A DNA stretch of 64,000 bases from NCBI GenBank assembly GCA_963576725.1, contig OY755237.1, forward strand, positions 63,713,423 through 63,777,422, in the 5' to 3' direction. The notes under the pieces were generated by a model, which worked only from the letters and a program-made list of their open reading frames with translations, was not told the origin of the DNA and ran no database searches. Of the stretch, positions 1 through 11,100 are shown one piece after another (within the stretch, counting starts at the first letter, position 1; every line of letters begins with the position of its first letter). The stretch is from Azorinus chamasolen. Lineage: Eukaryota > Mollusca > Bivalvia > Cardiida > Solecurtidae. The translations under genes and the position numbers were made by a program.

Positions 1-28
1 TGTTATATATGGTTCTGAGGACAGGACC

Positions 29-250
29 TCTGTGGCGGAGCTAGTGGTTATGGTCTTAGTCTGATAATCACCTGCCCCTCACCACTGTGATTCAAATCCC
101 AGTGAATACACAAATAACAAGTTTCCACAAGAGCCCTATATTAACCATTATTCTGCCCAGTATGACTGACTTGTTCCTTCCAGCTGGCTTGTGGTAGGTC
201 TGTGGTGCTCCCCGGGTGTTCTGTGCATGGAACAATGCAATTTGTTCTGT
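29..250 (+). mobile_element. tRNA-derived SINE (head and body)
   Basis: GTGGCGGAGCTAGTGGTTAT resembles a tRNA A box and GTGATTCAAATCCC a B box, spaced as in a long-variable-arm (Leu/Ser-like) tRNA. A body with CTCCCCGGGTGTTCTGTGC follows. The A box is not canonical, so this is not a functional tRNA gene. Confidence 0.45.
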
Positions 251-409
251 GCATAGAAACTGAAGTCTTTCTCTACCTGTAATTAGCCGGACGTCGCAAT
301 ATCACTGAAATACGGTTAAAATGACTTAAAACCTGGTAAAAACTAACAAATAAATATAGCTCTCCATGTTTGAATACCTTATTTTACATAAGAGACCTTT
401 GATATAGAA

Positions 410-604
410 CAGAGCTACAGATAAAGGTGCATACTCAAATACTAAAATCATCATTTCTCTACCAAACCCTATGTTGTGGCCACTGTTTAGAAATGCCTCT
501 TTGAGACGATTCTAAAGAGTGGTCACAACATAGGGTTTGGTGGAGAAATAAAGAAGATATTCTTGAAAATGTTTTAATACATACGCATCTTATCTGGACC
601 TCTG
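410..604 (+). mobile_element. MITE family E
   Basis: Starts CAGAGCTACAGATAA and ends TTATCTGGACCTCTG. It contains a long hairpin with CCAAACCCTATGTTGTG arms. TATAGAA lies at both flanks (one base offset on the right), a hAT-like short target duplication. Confidence 0.65.
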
Positions 605-740
605 TTATAGAAGAAGTAGAGTCTTATTTTTAACGTTCAGCACACTACCGGCAAATTTATGATAACTTTTGTAAACAGTTTGGATTCAGAAGAGAAGCTG
701 AGTATATCAGTGTCTCATTAGTATCTAATCTGCTTATCAC

Positions 741-932
741 CAGAGCTACAGATAAACGTGCATACCCAAATAATCAAAACGTAATTTCTCCACCAAACCC
801 TATACTGTGACCACTCTTAGAATCGTCTCTTCGAAACATTTCTAAAAAGTGGTCACAGTGTAGGGTTTGGCAGAGAAATTAAAAAGTTATTCTTGAAAAT
901 TGTTTGATTTATGTATCTTATCTGGACCTCGG
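741..932 (+). mobile_element. MITE family E
   Basis: CAGAGCTACAGATAA start, CCAAACCCTATACTGTG hairpin, right end TTATCTGGACCTCGG with one terminal change. Confidence 0.6.
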
Positions 933-968
933 GGTATCTAAGCTGTTCAACACTTTGGCACTATTTTT

Positions 969-1067
969 CACAGGGGTCTGGACCGCTTCATGGGGGTCTA
1001 TATGTACTATATATAATAACATTATATAGTACATATAGACCCCAATGAAGCAGTCCAGACCCCTGTG
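969..1067. mobile_element. 99-bp foldback element with 8-bp target duplication
   Basis: Two 45-nt arms starting CACAGGGGTCTGGAC match with two differences around a short TAATAACAT centre. CTATTTTT flanks both sides exactly (961-968, 1068-1075), as in hAT insertions. Confidence 0.75.
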
Positions 1068-1184
1068 CTATTTTTTAAGAGAAATGGAAGAAAAGTATTC
1101 TTTTAGAATTAAAGCAGACAAAGGATGTTTGCAGATGACAATTGCTGAGAGAACAAAAGGTTAGATTAGTGGTACTAGTATGAA

Positions 1185-1384
1185 ATTTGTAAGCTTCCCT
1201 CCGTGAGTTTTTAAAGCTGAATAATTAAATTGACACCATTTTCATAACTTTAAACTATAGTGACATAGTAGCAAATAGTGAAGACCTGATTGATCAAACA
1301 AACTACTCTTTCAGGAGCAGTGTGATCTGGGTCTGCACTATTTTGCCTATGTTTGTCTGTCTGAGTACTAAGGGTAATTAAGGT
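1185..1384 (+). mobile_element. MITE family I
   Basis: Right end TCTGTCTGAGTACTAAGGGTAATTA; interior TAGCAAATAGTGAAGACC and GATCTGGGTCTGCACTATT arms. The left end is degenerate. Confidence 0.45.
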
Positions 1385-1507
1385 GAACGACTATTTCTGA
1401 AAATATTCAAAGCTATTTTAATTTTTTTATAGTAACGCATTTACTTGATGTTTCATATCGGTTGAAACTGTGTGCAAATGTTACAGGCTCGATCTTACAT
1501 ACAAAGT

Positions 1508-1726
1508 TTAACCCATTCCCTCATATGCTATTTTTAGATTCAACCACGTTGAACAAATCTACCAAAAAGGAGCATTAACTAGAGAAAAGGAAAATTTCCG
1601 AATTTTGTAGTTTGAAACCATTGTGATGCATAGAGCATTTGCTCCAGTAGGAGTAAATGCTCTATTTATCACAATGATTTCAACAGGCAACTGTTGCAGA
1701 GGCTTCAGTATGAGGGAATGGGTTAA
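1508..1726 (+). mobile_element. MITE family C
   Basis: TTAA-bounded, CCCATTCCCTCATATGC to TATGAGGGAATGGG. The hairpin GAGCATTTGCTCCAGTAGGA has lost perfect symmetry. Confidence 0.75.
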
Positions 1727-1732
1727 AGAATA

Positions 1733-1872
1733 TAACACTATAGTAAATCACGAAATTTTCGTATAGCTCTAGGAGCTTTTTGCATGACTTTCACCTTGCA
1801 TTAAGCTGCCACCTGTCTAAAAGATCCATAATGATAGGTATTTGAGTGTTCAAATTATTAAGATTTTACTGT
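1733..1872 (+). mobile_element. pogo-like MITE abutting exon 1 acceptor
   Basis: Central AGCTCTAGGAGCT, GCATTAAGCTGCCACCTG and right terminus AAGATTTTACTGTA match the 18922-19090 copy. Its right end is 12 nt before the exon 1 acceptor. Confidence 0.55.
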
Positions 1873-1887
1873 ATTTCCTTGCAGATC

Positions 1888-2107
1888 ATGTCAGACAAGT
1901 TTCTGGTTGCCTTTGGACCATGTAAGCATGGGAGATTCACCGAGACTGCATACCAGGACACAAATGTGTTTGACATCATTGACTATGAAGATGCAAGACG
2001 TCACACAATTCTAACTGGTGACAAGGTGCTAGCTCCATGGGAACCTGAGGGTGAGAGATACGGACCTGGAACTGTAATTGAGGGACATGAAAAACGACAG
2101 GCTCAAG
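1888..2107 (+). CDS. C11orf16-like exon 1 (coding part)
   Basis: The acceptor TTTCCTTGCAG ends at 1884. The ATG at 1888 opens MSDKFLVAFGPCKHG, and the donor after 2107 leaves phase 1. It holds the first half of the DUF4537-like region, including DTNVFDIIDYEDARRH and GDKVLAPWEPEGERYGPG. The acceptor lies about 12 nt after the end of a MITE (1733-1872). Confidence 0.75.
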
Positions 2108-5100
2108 GTTTGTATGCATTTCAGTTCTTTTAAACTTTCATCAATCTATGTTATTGCCATCAGCTCATCAGCACAAATTGTTTTAAGTTCCTGTTCTTGA
2201 AACAAACTTTATAACTTATTAACCCTTTCCCTGTTCTATATTTATTACAAATTTCAATACCTACTGAATATTCAAGGACAAAATAGTTCTTATGAAATTA
2301 GAAAGGTGGAAGATAGCCATTTTAGAAACTAAAGAAACAGATCTATCAAATTGCATTAGCAAACAGAACAGACCTTGACCAGATGACTTCTACAGGAGTC
2401 GTCTGATCTGTGTATTCTCTGTTTGCAAATGCATGAAAAGACGTTGATATGAGGGATAGGCTTAAATAAATATTAATTTCAATATCAAGCAGTTTGGATC
2501 CTGATGAGGCATGGAGAGTCTCAATATCTTATCTGGTTCCAAACTGTTTTCAAAGAATTGTATTATCCTTAGCATCTTAGATCATTACATAAAGAAAAAA
2601 CTGAACTGGTGTTGTGTGCTGTTTTCTATCACAGCTGGCTTGATGTCTGCAAGAATGAACTTTTGTGTTGGCTTATTGTGTGATATTTTGCATGTTTTTG
2701 TCAGTTTCTGATTAACCCTTTACGTAATTACTATTTAAGTAAGAAATAATTATATCAGGAATATCAATTAGATGAATTTTAATAGTGGCATATGAATACA
2801 GAAATCTTTGGCCATAAAATTGTAGAATCAGATCTATATTATTTGATAAGCAAACCTGATCAGAGGATTTCTTCTGCAGCCATTTCGAGGGCTTGGTGCA
2901 AAACTATTCTAACTCCTTCACAAAGTGAAGGAGTTAGAATAGTTTTGCACGAAGCCCTCGATTTGATCTGGGTCTGCTCTGTTTGCAAAGGCATTCAAAG
3001 GGGTATCAATTTGAGTAAAGGGTTAAATCATTCATACAGATTGTTTTGACAGAGAAATTATTTCCAACTCAAACATAAAAGGTATTGTAATACCCCACTC
3101 CTGTTTACATTAACCACCTTTCTTTACATTAATTACACCATTGTGTTTCCATATACCAAGGTGTAATATATTCTATTTGTATCAAGTTGCCTGTACTGAC
3201 AAATTTTAATTTGCTGTCTATAATCAATGAATTAACCCATTCCTTCATATTGACACATTTCGATGTCTCTAAAAGTCATTGTGTCACAATGGTTTCAAAA
3301 CTACACAAATGCTCCTTTTCAGGAGATTTTTTAAAAAATGTTGGGTCTAAAAATAGCCTATGAGGAAATGGGTAAAAAAATTGTTTAGACGATTATCATA
3401 ATTTTACCCTAAATATTAGGACTCCCAATCTCTTATAAATATAAACCTGAATAAGTCAGTTCTGTATGGTTTTGATATTTTGTGTTAACCCTTTCCCTGT
3501 TCTATGTTTATTCCAAATTTTGATACCTACTGACATACCTACTTACCATGGACAAAATAGTTACAACGAAGAAAATTGTAGCCATTTTAGAACCTAAAGA
3601 AACAGATCTATCTAATTCCATTAGCGAACAGAGCAAACCCTGATCAGACAGCTACCATAGGAGCCACCTGATCTGGGTCTACTCTGTTTGCAAATGCGTG
3701 AAAATACATTTATATCAAGGAAAGGGTTAATGTAATAAAGCAGTCTGTAGCAAATAGTGTAGAACCTGATCAGACAGCTCAGTTGATTGGGATCTACACT
3801 GTTTCCATTTATCAGGATGAATATCGCAGGTAAATGGTGTGTATTTGAGTTTACATTTTGGTTTCACAATATGGGGATCTTTATATGATTAGTGTATAGT
3901 ATTTTAATATTATTTTTCTAACATGACATCACCATGTTATGATATACACGTAAATCATTTATTGCACTGCTTTTATATTATGTTGCATTATATTTTTCTA
4001 GCATTTTGCCTAAAGTATTTGTTTGGTTCAGCGCATTAACCATCTGATGAATATTTGTGTAAGATATAATGATATCATGAATATTAATTATATATTTTTT
4101 ATAATGGCATATGAACATGTAGGATATTTTAGCCATGGCAGAAACTGTAGAATCCGATCTGTATTATTCCATAAGCAGACAGAGCAGACAGATCCTACAG
4201 TAGTTGTCTGATTTGGGTCTACTCTGTTTGCATCATAAGGTGTCTCTATCAGGTAAAAGGGTTAAATTACCAGAACCTTGAAGCATTGAAAGTGGGTCTG
4301 CACTAATTGCAAATCTTGAAGATACCTTATCTGATGGTGTGGCTCATTAATTAACCCTTTCCCTCATATAAACCCCTTTTCACACATTTGCAAACAGAGT
4401 AGACCCAGATCAGATGGCTCCTAGAGGAGCCGTCTGATCAGGGTCTGCTTTGTTTGTTTATGAAATCATAATAGATCTGACTCTTCGGTTTTTACCAATA
4501 CGAGTATATCCTGAATGCATATAACATAATATATAAAATTTCAACTTATAAATATTCATGACATCATCATTTCTTACATGAATATTGAACAGGGAAATAT
4601 CAATACTTTCGATACTGTGCTTAACCCTTTACTCCATGAGTATTGATATTAGAAATAATGTATGTATTAATATTAATTTATTATTTATAGTGGCATGTGA
4701 ACAAGGAAAGGTTTGGCTTGCTCTGGTAAAAACCCTAGAATCAGATCTATAGAATTTCATAAATAAACAGTGCAGACCCTGCAGAACCTGGGTCCACTGT
4801 GTTTGCAAAGTCATTAAAAGATGTAATCTATGGAATAAAGGGTTAGCCCATATCTTTATGATCAAGACGTCACTGTTATTTGCAAACAGTTGTGATCCAG
4901 ATGAGACACTAAGTAATATGGCATTTCATCAGGGCACTTCTTTTAAAGCTTGAAAAAATCAATTTTTTTAAACCCTTTCAAACTCCATAAATACGCCTTT
5001 CCATGCCTTTGCAAACAAATAGAAGCCAATCTGATCAGTGTCTGCTGTTTGCTTATGATATAATATACATCTAATTCCACAGTTTCTGCCATTGCCAAAG

Positions 5101-8100
5101 CTTCCCGTTTTTATGTGCCATTATAAAAATTTATCCTAACTTATATTCATTATGTCATTATTTCTTACGTGAATGTTCATGGAGTAAAGGATTAAAGCTT
5201 AACCAAAGTAAAAACTACAAACAATCAGGGTTTTATCAAACATAATTTATTTAGCAGGATAATAATTAACAGCTCTCTCTATATATATACACATGTCAGA
5301 GTTATAAATAACGATGCATACCCAAATATTAAAATCGTCATTTCTCCACCAAACCCTATACTGTGACCATTCTTTAGAATCATCTCTTCGATACGATTCT
5401 AAACACTGGTCACAGTATAGGGTTTGGTGGAGAAATAAAGGAGCTATTGTTGAAAATGTTTAAATTTACGCATCTTATCTGGAGCTCTGATATGTACTTA
5501 TGGTAGTTAACTGGTAGATACATTTGTGAATGTCTTTATTCATCGTTGTGTCGTTCCATTCATATTTTCAGGCTACTCCATAGCAATTGCAAGCGGTAAA
5601 TAGTTCTGTCTTCTTTTATTTTTCCTGTCAGACATGATCAATTTCATATTTATGTTTTTTATTTCGCTGTTGGCATTTTTACTTTCTACATCACCTATTA
5701 GTGATTAAGCCTCTTGTTGTACAGAGATATTGTTATAAAGTGATTGCAATATTTTACTTATATCAATAAATTAACATTTGAATTACCCTGATACTTGCCA
5801 GCCCCTAAATACCTAAAGTATTCATACACACAAATAAAGGCAAATAGCTATAATCTAAGTGTCAACTCAGATCAGACTGTTCCTGAAGGAGCAGTTTGAT
5901 CAATTTCTGCACTGTTTGCCACTGTTTCAGTCTTAATTTACAATTATCAAAATAATGTCCAATTATATTATCCTAATTACCCTAAGTATTCAGACAGAAA
6001 AACATAGACAGATAGTGTAGACCCAGATCAAACTGTTCCTGTGGTAGTAGTTTGATCTGAGCCTTCACTAATTGCTTCTGTGTCAGTCTAATTTAACCCA
6101 TTCCATCATAGGCTATTTTTAGAACCCACCTCTTTGAATAAATCTACAGAAAAAAGCATTGATTTTGCTATCAAAAAGGAAATTTCATAAGTGTGTAATT
6201 TTTAAATCATTGTAATAAATAGAGCATTTGCTCCTATGGAGCAAATGCTCTATTTATCACAATGGTTTCCAAAAGTGACTTTTACTGTGGCATCAAAATG
6301 TGTCAATATTAGAGAATGGGTAAAAGTTATCATAATGGGACCAACTGTATTATACAGCTGAAATTGAATACAAGTTGGAAGACTGGGTGTCTGACTATTT
6401 AGGTTAGATATCAGGATTCCCTTATATTTTGTTTTTACAAAGAACACAGAATGATACAATCAGTATCATTTCACGGCATTTATGCTCATTGGTCCGGCAT
6501 CTTGATACATAGTCTACACTGTGTGATGATAAAATTGTGGCATCTAATGATTGTTAAACAGTGTAGACTCTGATCAGATGCTGTTCAATTGTTTCTTTGT
6601 TCATATCTTTTATTTCTATTTTAAATGCATATATTGTTAACCCTTTACTCCATGAATTAAAAAAAATGACATCATGAATATTAATTAGATCAATATTTGA
6701 AAATAGCACATGAACAGTATTATGCGATTTTTGCAAATGTAGAATCAGATCTATATTATTCCATCAGCAAACAGAATAGACCCTGATCAGATGGCTTGTA
6801 TAGAAGCCATCTGATCTGGGACTTCTCTGTTTGCAAAGGCATAGAACAGCGAATTTATGGAGTAAAGGGTTAATCAGTAAATTATTGTAAGCTAAGGATT
6901 TGTCAAGTTTTTTTGTTGTATTTTTAAACAGAATCATAACATGCTTTGTAAACTGTACAAAAACACAGTAGAATCTCTCTAAAGCAACATGACAATAAAT
7001 CAATATGAATGTCTTTAACTCTTTGCACGCTAACTAATTTTTCGTCTGCAACAATTGTCGTCTGCTTCAATTCTTAAAATAAACTTTCTCTCATTTCTTT
7101 GCAAAAAAATGGTCAAGGTGACAAACAGTTTGGACCCTGATGAGACGTCACATTATGCGGCGTCTCATCTGGATCCAAACTGTTTGCATAGGTAATCACA
7201 GTTTCACCCCTAGCGTTCAAAGAGTTAAAAGCAGATGGCTGTTTAATCCATTCCCTAATAGGCTATTTTTAGACCCAACCTCTTTGAATAAATCTACTGA
7301 AAAGGAACATTTACTAGAGAAAAGGAAAATTTTAGAATTGTGTAGTTTTGAAATCATTGTGAAAAATATCGCAATTGTTTAAAAAAAAATGGCCTTTTAC
7401 AAAGGCATTATAAAGCGTCAGTATGAGGTAATGGGTTAATGCAGGATGAAAGTAATGCAGAAAGCTCCAACAGCTAGCATCTGTTTCTATGAATCAAAAT
7501 TAGACCTCGATCTTTTGATGGTCACATTAGAGGGATTTTACTATATTATCATGGATTTTCTTTGTTCTTTTAGTATTTAGATCCCTCCCCATTGCCCCGG
7601 CAGATACTGAACAGAATGGTTAGATGATGGTTTTGATCCCATAAACTGTATTGTAATACAGAAAATAATCAAAATTAATCATCATGAAATAATTGTCATC
7701 AATATCATCTACTCATTTTTCATCAGTGCTGTTATGGCCTTTTCTGTTACAGAGCCATTGAATTTAATTTACACATGTACACTTTATACACATTCTCTGA
7801 CAGATATGAGGATATGGATCCCTTAATTGTTAGCATTTCAAGGACCATGTCAATATCATGTTGTACTGAACAAATGTAGATCAAATGTAGTTTCTCTCGC
7901 CATGACTTCTCTAGCCATTAGTATTAGACTTAATAATTTGTCAAAAAGAGTGCTTTACATATATATGAAATTGATCATGCTTCTGTTAACCGCAATTTAG
8001 ACCCAGCAAGTCTAATATGGTCAGTAACAGGTCCACACAACTTAATTCTCTGTGTTGTATGTTAGAAATGCTGTAGGTAGGTCTAGGAAATCAAAACCCT

Positions 8101-11100
8101 TTTCACCAAACTATAGAATAAAAGTACCACGTATCACATATTCAAACCCTTTACTTCATGTAAATGCCATTCGATGCCATTGCTAACACAGTAGACCCAG
8201 ATCAGATGGCTCCAATAAGAACGTTCTGATCAGGATCATGTGCTCTGTTTGCTTATGAAATTTTACATATGATTTTATACATTTTCCACCATTTTTGGCA
8301 AGATATTGTTCATAATGTCTGTATAAAAATTCAGCCAATTAACCCTTTACTCCATAAACTCTTTACTCCTTTACTTTGCAAACAGAATAGACTCAGATCA
8401 GATGGCTCCTTTATGAGCCGTCTGATCAGAGTCTGCTCTGTTTGCTTATGAAATAATATAGATATGATTCTACAGTTTCTTCCAGTGCCAAAAATCCCGT
8501 GTCAATATGCTATTACAAAACAATTTAATCTAATTAATATTCATGACATCATTATTTCTTACATGGATATTCATGGAGTAAAGGGTTAGTATTCATGATG
8601 TCAACATTTCTTACTAATTGTTAATGAGGTAAAGGGACAAGAGTACTAGTACTCAGGTATTACAGACAATGTAGACCAAGACCAGTCGGTGCATTTATAA
8701 TGTAGTCTGAACAGGGTCTGTATGTTTGTCAGTGATCATTGAGAAACAGTCACTGCACAAGGTGCAATAGACACTGATCAGAAACTAGGTTCAAAGTTAC
8801 AGTAAAACCTCTCTATAACGGCCACTAAATTACATCAATTATTTTGTGTTAAAGGTGGCTGCTTAAAGCAAGGTGAAAGTAAAACAGAACGCTCCTATAG
8901 GAGCGTTCTGTTTCACTTTCACCTTGCTTTAAGCAGTCACCTGCCCTAAATACCAATTAATTAAAACATTTTAGTGGCCGTTATAAAGAGGTTTTACTGT
9001 ATTTGAACTCTAAATTTTCTAAATGTATTTGTCTATCATTGCTTACAGGCTGAGTCCATTCTTTTGTTATATTGTTTACCCCATTTTCGAACAATTTGGT
9101 GAAAAGTACTTTCTAGTTAGCTATTTCATGTTGGAACATGCCTTATTTACCCTTAGTATTCAGACACACAGCCTACCATCTGCAATGGTTTGTAAAACTA
9201 AATAATTCATTCTGGCGCCATTTTGATAATTTTCAATTAGACTGACATTGTAACCAATAGTGGAGACCCTGTTCAAACAGTTCCTTCAGGAGTCATTTGA
9301 TCAGGGTCTGCATTATTTGTTTAACCCTTTGCTCCATAAATACACCTTTCTATGCCTTTGCAAACAGAGTAGAACCAGATCAGATGGCTCTTATAAGAGC
9401 TGTCAGGATCAGGTTCTGCTCTGTTTGCTTATGAAATAATATAAATATGATTCTACAGTTTCTGCCGTGGCAAAAAAAAATCCTGCATTCATGTGCAATA
9501 ATTAATATTCGTGATGCCATTATTGAATAGTCATGGAGTAAAGGGTTAAGTTTGGCTGTCTGAGTACTTTGGTAATTCTGGAAGGTCTATGCCAATTAAT
9601 AAAATGTGCCAGTTAACATATTGTTTAGGTGAAATGGACTTCCCCATCACTTGTGTTTGCCTATTAATATTAGTTTAAGCCTTTTCTGTTTTGCTATTAT
9701 AGTAAAACCATTTATTTTGGCCATCGCAGAAACTGTAAAATTAGATCTACCAGTATGTTACTCCTAAAGCAAAGGGAAGAGACCCTGATCAGATTGACTC
9801 ATGCAAGAGCCATCTGATCGGGGTTCACTGTTTGCAAAGTTGTCAGAAGGTGTCTCTATCAGGTTAATCATAGACTTAGAGCTTTAACACTTAAGCTGAC
9901 TGCAGAGCTCCAGATAAGATGCGTAAATTAACATATTTCCAAGTATAACTTCTTTATTTCTCCACCAAACCCTATGTTGTGACCACTCTTTAGAATCGTC
10001 TCTTAGAGACGATTCTAAAGAGTGGTCACAACATAGGATTTGGTGGAGAAATGACGAATTTAGTATTTGAGTACGCACCGTTATCTGTAGCTCTGTGACT
10101 GTGTGTAGCTAAGTATTACAACTTTATTTTCCTATGATTTATCTTCAATGCAGGCTGAAGAAATATAATATATACTCTCTCTGACCAAAAACAGACATTA
10201 ATGCAGCTACCTTACACATACAGAAAGAATAATTGAGTGTATTTAGGTTTATAGGGATTTGCAAACTCTTCAGACAAGCCACTGGGTCAGAGATACAACA
10301 TTTGATAAGGATTTACACTGTTTGTCAGGTTGAATAGATATAATATGCATAGTAGAGACAATTTACAGTGCGGATTCTAATCACACACTACATTTCTGGC
10401 TGTTTGCAAACCTTTATAATTTATCTCATGAATATTCATGTAAGACATACTTATATCATGAATATTTATTAGCTGATTTTTTACATTGGTGTAATGAACA
10501 CAGTACTTTTTGACCTTCACATAAACTGTAGAATCAGGTGTATATAATTCCATAAGCAAACAGAGCAGACCAGATCAGATGACGCCTATAGGAGACAATC
10601 AATATTTCAAGCCATTTTGTTTATTTGCATTGCTGTTAAGCAATATTATTTATATTTCTAGAAGAGCTTTGATTCATTTATATACAGAGCATCAACTTTT
10701 CCTGTAGATACACTGTCTTTCTGAAACAGATTACTTTATTCACAAAGCTTGGCTTAGCATTTCAAATTGCTTTATGCATTCTTTTTCTTGGTAGAGTAAT
10801 AAGAACTGATCTATGACACCAGATAAGATGCTTATAGATTTAAACATTTTCAAGAATATCTCTTTTAATCTCCATTATTGCCCCACCGAACCCTATGGAG
10901 TGGTCACTCTTTAAAACTGTCTAGAAGAGACAGCAGGGTTTGATGGAGAAATGACAAGAAAATGCCCCCCTAAAGAGACCACCAAAAAGTGGTCTAAATC
11001 TGGTGCTTAAATGCTGAATGAGGTGGATGCTTGATGCTGGCTGAAAAAATATGCAACAAGCTCCAACAGGAACTTTCTGATTTACTTTCATCCTACTTCA

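Noticed and set aside
29..107. Functional tRNA gene
   Set aside because: Only A- and B-box-like words are present, the A box is off consensus, and a SINE-like body follows.
7561..8142. Hidden exon in the longest repeat-poor part of intron 1
   Set aside because: No open frame over about 40 codons with flanking AG/GT and coding-like composition.
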